NCBI RefSeq assembly: GCF_023100725.1
Contig: NZ_CP095501.1
Location: 3,717,784-3,781,783 of the forward strand
Source of the DNA: Arthrobacter antioxidans
GTDB lineage: Bacteria; Actinomycetota; Actinomycetes; Actinomycetales; Micrococcaceae
DNA: 64,000 bases
Direction of reading: 5' to 3'
Position 1 is the stretch's first letter. Each line of letters begins with the position of its first letter. Below the pieces are notes generated by a model. The model ran no database searches, was not told the DNA's origin, and worked only from the letters and a program-made list of their open reading frames with translations. Below are positions 57,575 to 64,000 of the stretch, in pieces. The translations under genes and the position numbers were made by a program.

Positions 57575-59110
57575 TCAGTCGTTCGTGGGAGACAGCACGC
57601 CGATGATCCTGTTGAGATCATCGACGCTCGCGAACTCGATACTCACGCGGCCCTTCTTTGCGCCCAGTGTGATCTTCACACTGGTATCGAGCCGGTCGGA
57701 CAGAGACGTGGCAAGGTAATCCAGGCGCTCATGGCGTGCGCCATCCCTGGGAGTGGAGGGCTTGCTTGCCCGTCGCAGCCCGCCGCTCAGGGCCACGATC
57801 TCCTCTGTGGATCTGACCGACAATCCCTCGGCGACGATCCTTTGCGCCAGCTTCTCCATTTCCGCAGGTTCCGCGAGGCCGAGCAGGGCACGCGCGTGCC
57901 CCGCTGAGAGGATCCCCGCAGCCACGCGGCGCTGAACGAGGGGTGGGAGCTTCATCAACCGAAGAGTATTGGAAATCTGGGGGCGGGAGCGACCGAGCCG
58001 ACCGGCCAGCTCGTCATGCGAACATCCGAAGTCGTCGAGCAGCTGCTGGTAGGCAGCGGCCTCTTCCAGGGGATTGAGGGCACTCCTGTGAAGATTCTCG
58101 AGCAGGGCGTCCCGGAGAAGGTCGTCGTCCAGCGTCGACCGGATGATCGCGGGGATGGTCTCCATCCCTGCTTCGCGTGACGCCCGCAGGCGCCGCTCGC
58201 CCATGACCAGCTCGTAAGGAGCGTCCCCTACTTCCTTCGACGGGCGCACCACCACCGGCTGCAACACGCCGATCTCGCGGATCGAGTGGACCAACTCCGC
58301 GAGTTCATCGGCGTTGAACTCGGTACGGGGCTGCTTGCGGTTCGGGTGGATGCTGTCGAGCGCCAGGTCGGCGAACGTTGCACCGGGCACCTCCACGAGT
58401 TCACCTTCTGCACGCGCTGCACCACTGGCCGGCGCCGGGGCCGGGGCGGGCTTCTCGCTTGTTTCACGTGAAACGCCGACCGACGAGTCCTGCGTGGCAG
58501 CGCCAGGATCAGCGGTCGTGTCATCGACCGCAGGAGGAACGACCACGGCACCCCGCCGGCTGGGAAGGCCTGCAGACTCCTCCGTGCTGTCCTGCCGAGT
58601 ATCTGTCCCGCCGGAAGGCCGCACGTCCGTCGCGTCGTCTCCGGAGGAGAGGACATCCAGCGCCGGGTCCAGGTCACCCGTTCTGCGGGATCGAGGGGCG
58701 TCCTCGACCGCGTGCGCCGCATTCTCCACGGCGTCCTCGGCGGCGGCGGCGTCCTCCTTACCGGGCGACTTTGCTCCGCGCGAGGATTCGGCGGTGCCGG
58801 TCGGTTTTCTCGACGATGTCTTCGCAACCCGTTTGGTTTGCGCGTCGAGGACGTTTTTGTTGATTCCGCTGCGGAGGGCCGACGAGTACGATCGCGGCTG
58901 CTCTGCCACGTCGTCCTCGGTGACACGCTCGAAGAAGAGGTCCACCGGCCGTCCCCCCTGCTTCCGGGACATGGGGGCGTCGTCCGGCTCGCGGGCCGCG
59001 CGCTTCTCAGGCGCCCGCTCGCGCTCGATCGTCTCGGGGGTCTCCTCAGCTGGGGCACTGGGGATCAGGGCGCCCAGTCCCCGGCCCAGGCCACGCCGCT
59101 TTTCCGCCAT
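57575..59110 (-). CDS. parB: Chromosome-partitioning protein ParB
   Basis: 511 residues. Residues 1-15 are the basic start MAEKRRGLGRGLGAL that binds ParA. Residues 16-240 are a long disordered region rich in A, S, T, D and R, much longer than in most ParB proteins. Then come the CTP-binding N-domain with LVMGERRLRASREAGMETIPAIIR and ENLHRSALNPLEEAAAYQQLL, the helix-turn-helix HDELAGRLGRSRPQISNTLRLMKLP that reads parS, and a C-terminal dimer domain. A parS site lies inside the coding region at 58460-58475. It is upstream of many parS sites and downstream of parA by 76 bases. Confidence 0.95.
   Translation of the reverse strand: MAEKRRGLGRGLGALIPSAPAEETPETIERERAPEKRAAREPDDAPMSRKQGGRPVDLFFERVTEDDVAEQPRSYSSALRSGINKNVLDAQTKRVAKTSSRKPTGTAESSRGAKSPGKEDAAAAEDAVENAAHAVEDAPRSRRTGDLDPALDVLSSGDDATDVRPSGGTDTRQDSTEESAGLPSRRGAVVVPPAVDDTTADPGAATQDSSVGVSRETSEKPAPAPAPASGAARAEGELVEVPGATFADLALDSIHPNRKQPRTEFNADELAELVHSIREIGVLQPVVVRPSKEVGDAPYELVMGERRLRASREAGMETIPAIIRSTLDDDLLRDALLENLHRSALNPLEEAAAYQQLLDDFGCSHDELAGRLGRSRPQISNTLRLMKLPPLVQRRVAAGILSAGHARALLGLAEPAEMEKLAQRIVAEGLSVRSTEEIVALSGGLRRASKPSTPRDGARHERLDYLATSLSDRLDTSVKITLGAKKGRVSIEFASVDDLNRIIGVLSPTND
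58460..58475. other. parS site 8, inside parB
   Basis: TGTTTCACGTGAAACG, one change at the last base. On the coding strand it reads V-S-R-E-T in the disordered part of ParB. Confidence 0.88.
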
Positions 59111-59186
59111 GTCATTCCTTCCACGATTCGGAGCGAAGCTCCGGCTCTACGTCTTGCGGGCCCAGCGGACCGTTGATCGGCCGTTA

Positions 59187-60281
59187 TCAGGACCGCGAAG
59201 CGATCTCAGCCGCGGCTTCCTGGTAGGAGAGGGCACCACTGGATGAGGGGTCGTACGTCATGACGGTCTGCTGGTAACTCGGTGCCTCCGAGATCCTGAC
59301 GGAACGCGGGACCACCGCCTTCAGCACCTGCTGGGGGAAGTGCTCGCGTACTTCCGCCGCCACCTGGGCCGCAAGATTCGTGCGTCCGTCGTACATCGTG
59401 AGGAGGATCGTCGAGACCGAGAGATCGGCGTTGAGGTGCTTCTGGATCATCTCGATGTTCTTCAGGAGCTGGCTGAGCCCTTCGAGCGCGTAGTACTCGC
59501 ACTGAATGGGGATGAGGACTTCCTTGGCGGCTACGAACGCGTTGACCGTCAGCAGTCCCAGGCTGGGCGGGCAGTCGATGAAGACGAAGTCCAGCCGCGG
59601 TTCACCCTTCTCCTGGCGCTGCTTGGCGTACACCTCGATGGCACGGCGCAGACGCTGCTCGCGGGCGACGAGGGAGACCAGCTCGATCTCCGCACCGGCC
59701 AGGTGGATCGTGGCCGGTGCGCAGATGAGATTCGGTACGTCCGGGCACGCAGCGACGACATCACCCAGCGGGACGTCGTCGATGAGGACGTCGTAGATCG
59801 AGTCCACATCGGCATGGTGATCGATGTTCAGGGCGGTCGATGCGTTGCCCTGGGGGTCGATGTCGATCACCAGCACTTGCAGGCCGGCTGTTGCGAGGGC
59901 GGCGGCGATGTTGACCGTCGTCGTGGTCTTGCCCACCCCGCCCTTCTGGTTGCTGATCGTCATGATCCGCGTGCTCTTCGGTCGGGGGAGCTCTTTGCCC
60001 AGGAGCTTCTCGCGGCGTCTGGTTTCGCTCGCGAGTTCGCGCCCCAGGGGCGAGGAGTCATCCATCGCCTCCATCACGCTGTTGCCCTTCACCGGCTTCT
60101 TCGTCGCAGGGGAGCCGACGGAGTCCGACGCGTGAGTCGTGGTTTCACGTGAAACAAGCACTCCGGTATTTGCCGGATCTGAAAACTGTCCCGGTTGTAT
60201 TTCGCGCAATCCGACGGTAAGAGGGCGTCCGGGAGCCAGCAATGGCTCGGACTTCTTCGCGGGGGCGTCCTTGATGGTCAC
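59187..60281 (-). CDS. parA: Chromosome-partitioning ATPase ParA
   Basis: 364 residues. The deviant Walker A is QKGGVGKTTTTVNIAAALA (about residue 112), Walker A' is VLVIDIDPQGNAST and Walker B is DFVFIDCPPSLGLLTVNAF. The first 105 residues are an extra N-terminal region of low complexity that precedes the ATPase domain. ParA moves ParB-parS complexes by nucleoid-bound ATP cycling. A parS site (60141-60156) lies inside the N-terminal coding part, where it encodes V-S-R-E-T. Confidence 0.95.
   Translation of the reverse strand: MTIKDAPAKKSEPLLAPGRPLTVGLREIQPGQFSDPANTGVLVSRETTTHASDSVGSPATKKPVKGNSVMEAMDDSSPLGRELASETRRREKLLGKELPRPKSTRIMTISNQKGGVGKTTTTVNIAAALATAGLQVLVIDIDPQGNASTALNIDHHADVDSIYDVLIDDVPLGDVVAACPDVPNLICAPATIHLAGAEIELVSLVAREQRLRRAIEVYAKQRQEKGEPRLDFVFIDCPPSLGLLTVNAFVAAKEVLIPIQCEYYALEGLSQLLKNIEMIQKHLNADLSVSTILLTMYDGRTNLAAQVAAEVREHFPQQVLKAVVPRSVRISEAPSYQQTVMTYDPSSSGALSYQEAAAEIASRS
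60141..60156. other. parS site 9, inside parA
   Basis: GGTTTCACGTGAAACA, one change at the outer base; encodes V-S-R-E-T in the ParA N-terminal extension. Confidence 0.88.
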
Positions 60282-60380
60282 TCAGTAGCTCACTCTCACA
60301 TGCCAGACGTCGTTATCTACAAGGGTAACGGGATAACCCGTGCCGCACGGGACGGTGACACCACGGGGGCGGGCGGAAGA

Positions 60381-61049
60381 TCAGGCAGGACGGACCGGGA
60401 TCCGCACAACCGTCGTGGGCTCCTCCAGGACGTCCGCGCCGGCCGTGACGATCTCCGCCGATCCTCCGCCGAGCTTCCGGATCACTTTACGGGCCTTGTC
60501 GATCTCCTCGCCGGCACTCCGTCCCTTGATCGCGAGGACCTGGCCTCCGGCCCTCGTCAGGGGGATCGTCCACCCGGCGAGGGTGGAGAGAGCGGACACC
60601 GCACGCGCAGTCACGTAGTCGCCGTGCAGGATGCCCGCCATCTCCTCGGCGCGCGCCCGGTGCACCGTCACGTTGCCCAGGGCGAGATCGTCCACGACTT
60701 CCTTCAACCAGATGACGCGCCGCTCGAGCGGCTCGACCAGATCGAGGTGCAGGTCCGGTCGCGCGATCGCGATCGCCAGCCCGGGCAACCCGGCGCCGCT
60801 GCCGACATCGACGACCGAGGCATCAGCCTCCATGAGTTCTGCCACGACGGCGCAGTTCAGGACATGACGCCCCCAGAGACGAGGCACCTCCCTCGGCCCC
60901 AACAACCCGCGTTCGATACCTGACGAGGCCAGATGAGCCACGAAACCGCGGGCCAGTCCGAGCCGGTCACCGAAGACGGTTGAAGCCGCGGTCAGCTCCC
61001 CGGCCGTCGGTTCGGGGGCTCCGGCATCCGTACGGGCAGGATCAGTCAT
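60381..61049 (-). CDS. rsmG: 16S rRNA (guanine-527-N7)-methyltransferase
   Basis: 222 residues. SAM site VVDVGSGAGLPGLAIAIARPDLHLDLVEPLERRVIWLKEVVDDL, and VTARAVSALSTLAGW, both typical of RsmG/GidB. An N-terminal Thr/Ala-rich stretch of about 18 residues is extra. It methylates G527 of 16S rRNA; loss gives low-level streptomycin resistance in other bacteria. Its start at 61049 overlaps the jag stop at 61042-61044. A weak hairpin (CCCGTG-CGG-CACGGG, 60337-60351) follows its stop. Confidence 0.95.
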   Translation of the reverse strand: MTDPARTDAGAPEPTAGELTAASTVFGDRLGLARGFVAHLASSGIERGLLGPREVPRLWGRHVLNCAVVAELMEADASVVDVGSGAGLPGLAIAIARPDLHLDLVEPLERRVIWLKEVVDDLALGNVTVHRARAEEMAGILHGDYVTARAVSALSTLAGWTIPLTRAGGQVLAIKGRSAGEEIDKARKVIRKLGGGSAEIVTAGADVLEEPTTVVRIPVRPA

Positions 61050-61599
61050 CGCTGGGGGAGATCACGATGTGCCGCGCCTGTCCCTCACCCTCGGACTCGC
61101 TGAGGAAGCCGAGATCGGCGACGACGTCGTGCACGATCTTCCGCTCGTAGGCTGACATCGGCGTCAATGCCATGTCCTCCCCGGTCTCCTTGACCTTCTC
61201 GACGGCGTCCTGCGCGATCTTCGTCAGCTCACGCCCGCGCCGGTCCCGGTAGCCGTCCACGTCCAGGACCAGCCGCGACCGCGCGTCGGTCGCGGTCAGC
61301 ACGCTGAGCCGTGTCAGCTCCTGCAGGGCCTCGAGCACCTCGCCGTCGCGCCCGACGAGGGAGCTGAGCCCGGTGTCGGATGCATCCTCGGACACGATCG
61401 AGATGTACGTGCGGCCGCTGCGGACCTCGATGTCGATGTCTCCGTCGATATCCGCGATGTCGAGCAGTTCCTCGAGGTAGTCCGCCGCGACGTCACCCTC
61501 CTCGTCGAGGCGTGATGCCTTGCTCGCCGGGGTGGCCGCGACGTCGTCGTCGGGCTCCGGTTCGTGGCCGGCGGTCTGTTCTTCGTTGTCTACCGTCAT
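61042..61599 (-). CDS. khpB: RNA-binding protein Jag/KhpB (KH-R3H)
   Basis: 185 residues from ATG at 61599 (AGAGGAAGAGG upstream), overlapping the yidC stop as ATGA. Acidic N-terminus (about 45 residues), KH domain with LSSLVGRDGEVLEALQELTRLSV, and R3H domain with MSAYERKIVHDVVADL and GQARHIVISPSDD. It binds RNA and takes part in cell-wall growth and division control in Gram-positive bacteria. The Jag N-terminal domain of firmicutes is absent, as is usual in actinobacteria. Confidence 0.93.
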   Translation of the reverse strand: MTVDNEEQTAGHEPEPDDDVAATPASKASRLDEEGDVAADYLEELLDIADIDGDIDIEVRSGRTYISIVSEDASDTGLSSLVGRDGEVLEALQELTRLSVLTATDARSRLVLDVDGYRDRRGRELTKIAQDAVEKVKETGEDMALTPMSAYERKIVHDVVADLGFLSESEGEGQARHIVISPSDD

Positions 61600-62558
61600 C
61601 GCCTCTTCCTCTTCTTGCGCTGGGGCTGAACACGCTGGCCTCGGGGCTCCGGCACCGTCTCCGCGACCGGCTCGGTCTTCCGCTCCCCGAGCAGCGGGGC
61701 CACAGGCAGGCCCTTCTTGGCGCGCCGGTCCGCGAGGGCCTTGGCGGCGGGCGATCCCGGAGTGGGCATCCTGCGGATGACGTAGAACTGCTGCGCCATG
61801 GTCCACACGTTGGTCGTGGTCCAGTAGACCAGCACACCGATGGGGAAGTTGATGCCACCGATGCCGAACACCAGCGGGAGGATGTAGAGCATGATCTTCT
61901 GCTGACGCATGAACGGGCTCTGCATGGCCTCTTCGGACATGTTCTTCGCCATGATCTGCTTCTGCGTGATGAACTGCGACGCCGTCATGGCGATGATCAT
62001 GACCACGGAGAGGATGATGACGCTGATGTTCCCGTCGGCGCCGAAGCTGCCGAGGAATGTCGACGAGAGGGGGGCGCCGAAGATCGTCGCATCATCGAAC
62101 TGCCGGACGGACTCCGGCGACAACGCACCGATTCCCTCGTTGTCCTCGCTGGCCCGCGAGATCCCGTTGAGCACGGTGAAGAGGGCGAAGAAAAACGGCA
62201 TCTGGATCAGGATCGGCAGACATGCGGCGAACGGATTCGTCCCGTGCTTCTTGTACAGGGCCATCTGTTCCTGCGTCATCGCCTGACGCGAGAGCTGGTC
62301 CGTCTTCCCCTTGTACTTCTGCTGCAGCTTGCGCAGGTCGGGCTGGAGCGCCTGCATACCGCGCTGCGCCTTGATCTGCTTGACGAAGACCGGGATGAGT
62401 GCGGCGCGGATGACGACGACGAGGCCGATGATCGACAGCACCCAGGTCCACCCGGATGCGGGATTCATTCCGAGGAACGTGAAGCCCTCGTGGAACATGA
62501 ACATGATCCACGACACGAGCCACCTGAACGGTGTCAGGATCGTCTCAAAAAAACCCAT
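61596..62558 (-). CDS. yidC: Membrane protein insertase YidC
   Basis: 320 residues. Five hydrophobic segments; conserved VLSIIGLVVVIRAALIPVFVKQIKAQRGMQALQPDLRKLQQKYKGK, then NPFAACLPILIQMPFFFALFTVL and IGVLVYWTTTNVWTMAQQFYVIRRM. The Arg in the first conserved helix region (VIRAA) is the hydrophilic-groove residue. The C-terminus is a basic tail (QRKKRKRR) that can contact the ribosome. It inserts membrane proteins with or without SecYEG. Confidence 0.95.
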   Translation of the reverse strand: MGFFETILTPFRWLVSWIMFMFHEGFTFLGMNPASGWTWVLSIIGLVVVIRAALIPVFVKQIKAQRGMQALQPDLRKLQQKYKGKTDQLSRQAMTQEQMALYKKHGTNPFAACLPILIQMPFFFALFTVLNGISRASEDNEGIGALSPESVRQFDDATIFGAPLSSTFLGSFGADGNISVIILSVVMIIAMTASQFITQKQIMAKNMSEEAMQSPFMRQQKIMLYILPLVFGIGGINFPIGVLVYWTTTNVWTMAQQFYVIRRMPTPGSPAAKALADRRAKKGLPVAPLLGERKTEPVAETVPEPRGQRVQPQRKKRKRR

Positions 62559-62560
62559 AA

Positions 62561-62923
62561 TCAGTCTGCTCCTCGGGCCGCGGGGCGGCTTTCGTCATCG
62601 GCCGGAATCACCGGGTGGTTCAACACAACTATCGCTGGCACGTTCCCCTCGCGGAAACGCCTGCCACCCGGCGGGACGTGATCCACACCGCCGGCGTTCC
62701 AGGGGTGGCATCGCATCAGTCGCCTGGAGGCGAGCCATATTCCGCGCAGGAATCCATGGACGGTCACGGCTTCGAGGGCATACGCCGAGCAGCTCGGGTA
62801 GAACCGGCACACCGGCCCGTACAACGGAGAGACGACCTTCCGGTACGCAATCAGGAAGCCGATCACCGTCAGGCGTGGGATCCCGACGACGAAGGCCAGC
62901 ACTCGGAGAGCGACCTCACTCAC
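62561..62923 (-). CDS. yidD: Membrane protein insertion efficiency factor YidD
   Basis: 120 residues from GTG at 62923; GGAG 5 bases before it lies inside the rnpA end, and the two genes overlap by 8 bases. Family motifs: [33 protein letters not shown] and [14 protein letters not shown]. It has a hydrophobic N-terminal helix. The C-terminal 25 residues are an unrelated tail. It ends 2 bases before yidC starts, so the two are coupled. Confidence 0.93.
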   Translation of the reverse strand: MSEVALRVLAFVVGIPRLTVIGFLIAYRKVVSPLYGPVCRFYPSCSAYALEAVTVHGFLRGIWLASRRLMRCHPWNAGGVDHVPPGGRRFREGNVPAIVVLNHPVIPADDESRPAARGAD

Positions 62924-63299
62924 GATACTCCGCCCTGCCTTCCCGGTGGTTCCAGGCCCCCAGCTTCCGGGCGACCGTGGACACACAGCTCGCGAAATCC
63001 TTGGTCAGGGCCGGCCAGTCACTCTCGGCGGACGCCGGTAGAGCGCGGACGACGAAGTCGTACCCGCGAGGATTCGCGTCGACCCACTCCGCCGCCAGGT
63101 GGCGCAGCCTCCGTTTAACGAGGTTGCGTGTGACAGCGTTCCCCACGTTCTTGCCGACGATGAATCCGACCCTCGACGGGGCGGTCTCCGTGGTCCTTGC
63201 GCCGTATAGCACAACGTTCCGGCGCCCTGATCGGGCGCCGGAACGTACGGTACGTGCAAAATCCGCTGCCGTTCTCACTCGGTGGATCATCGGGAGCAT
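62916..63299 (-). CDS. rnpA: Ribonuclease P protein component
   Basis: 127 residues from ATG at 63299 (another Met at 63290). RNase P features: [19 protein letters not shown] and [25 protein letters not shown], the RNR-type motif. The C-terminal part is longer than in E. coli but usual for actinobacteria. It supports the RNA enzyme that matures tRNA 5' ends. A 14-bp perfect inverted repeat (63214-63227 with 63233-63246) lies inside codons 18-29. Confidence 0.94.
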   Translation of the reverse strand: MLPMIHRVRTAADFARTVRSGARSGRRNVVLYGARTTETAPSRVGFIVGKNVGNAVTRNLVKRRLRHLAAEWVDANPRGYDFVVRALPASAESDWPALTKDFASCVSTVARKLGAWNHREGRAEYRE

Positions 63300-63381
63300 G
63301 GGGCTGACCTGATCCTCGCTGAAGGAGGGAAGCCCATGCCGACGCGATCATCCGAAGGATGCATGGCGAGGGAGGAACCGC

Positions 63382-63519
63382 TTATGCCGAGAGTTCGGTA
63401 CGGCCCTTGCCGCGGCGCGCCGACAGGATGGCACGACCAGCGCGGGTGCGCATGCGAAGACGGAAACCATGCTTCTTGGCACGGCGGCGGTTATTCGGCT
63501 GAAAAGTCCGCTTGCTCAC
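63382..63519 (-). CDS. rpmH: 50S ribosomal protein L34
   Basis: 45 residues from GTG at 63519, GGAG 8 bases upstream. [34 protein letters not shown] is the full L34 signature. It is the gene next to the origin side and first of the minus-strand block rpmH-rnpA-yidD-yidC-jag-rsmG. Confidence 0.97.
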   Translation of the reverse strand: MSKRTFQPNNRRRAKKHGFRLRMRTRAGRAILSARRGKGRTELSA

Positions 63520-64000
63520 TGTAGTTACTCCAGAACGATCTTGAGATGCGTCCGGCCCATTGCAACAAGGGGGAAGAACAGACTGACGCGATGAAGGTGT
63601 ACATCCGACATTCGCGGGAAGAGCTGTCACATCCCGAGGCCTCTTAGTACCCGGGAACACCTGTGATGGCATGCGAAATGCAGACATGTTGGACTACATA
63701 ACGGTAGGGGACAGCGTCGACGGGCGTCAAACTCGTGGCGGACGACCGGCTGGGAGCCGGCGCACAGCCTGTGGACGAGTTTTCCACCGCCCTGTGGACA
63801 ACCGGGACTCGAATCACCCTACACGCACCCCCGCCGTGCTCGCCCACCACACCTCACAGGGGCCCGCGACCCGCGCCAGTCCGCTATCTTCTGTACTTTT
63901 CATCCTCTAGTCTTGCCTCTGGTCCGTTTATCCACGCCATGTGCACAACTCTGTGGATGACGGACATTTTCGACTGGAAGCACAGCCAAGAGGGGTCTTC
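63520..64000. other. Origin-side intergenic stretch with DnaA boxes (left half of oriC)
   Basis: DnaA-box-like 9-mers: TGTGGACGA (63770-63778), TTTTCCACC (63780-63788), TGTGGACAA (63793-63801, strongest: TTGTCCACA on the other strand), TTATCCACG (63928-63936), TGTGCACAA (63940-63948) and TGTGGATGA (63952-63960). An AT-richer patch at 63885-63930 separates the groups. The position between rpmH and the expected dnaA start to the right is the usual actinobacterial oriC place. The rpmH promoter must also be here, but no element is assigned with confidence. Confidence 0.85.

Overview
The window comes from the chromosome of a high-GC actinobacterium, most likely an Arthrobacter-type member of the Micrococcaceae. 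Evidence: very high GC at third codon positions, many GTG starts, a mycothiol glycosyltransferase (mshA), actinobacterial SigR/SigH-type promoters, and the origin-side gene order rpmH-rnpA-yidD-yidC-jag-rsmG-parA-parB / trxA-trxB / murJ / NUDIX / CCA-transferase. This order is read right to left here, so the origin of replication lies at the right end (DnaA boxes at 63.77-63.96 kb; dnaA itself is outside the window).

Layout. 0-9 kb: the end of a two-component sensor kinase, two ABC-2 type efflux modules, an MFS permease, a membrane-anchored protein and an ABC-F ATPase. 9-13.7 kb: a MarR/MFS divergent pair, an OmpR-type response regulator, an alpha/beta hydrolase and a second MarR protein. 13.7-20.2 kb: a glycine-riboswitch-controlled operon gcvP-gcvT-sdaA-metF-like that turns glycine and serine into one-carbon units and pyruvate. 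20.4-27.7 kb: secreted SGNH hydrolase, flavin oxidoreductase, then a signalling group (histidine-less HPt-like protein, second OmpR regulator, GGDEF-EAL protein, methyltransferase, STAS-like protein). 27.7-35.6 kb: HerA-like ATPase, ATP-grasp enzyme, an envelope/stress group (acidic lipoprotein, membrane protein, coiled-coil protein, DUF1003 protein, bactofilin-like membrane protein) and a secreted glycerophosphodiesterase. 35.7-45.4 kb: FAD oxidoreductase, Fem-like aminoacyltransferase, GT87-like mannosyltransferase, ino1, fhs, a phosphatase, mshA and a 40-residue small gene. 46-64 kb: DUF418 protein and the conserved origin-proximal block.

Two themes link the genes. First, four perfect GGAAT-N18-GTT promoters precede a flavin oxidoreductase, ino1, mshA and trxB-trxA; ino1 makes the inositol phosphate that MshA uses, so a thiol-stress regulon seems to cover mycothiol precursor supply and thioredoxin together. 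Second, the chromosome-partition locus is unusual: nine parS-type sites lie in 4.8 kb, seven of them in or at the edge of a roughly 2.5 kb gene-free stretch, one forming the parB terminator hairpin, and one each inside parB and parA where the site is read as V-S-R-E-T. No insertion sequence, prophage, tRNA, rRNA or CRISPR array was seen.
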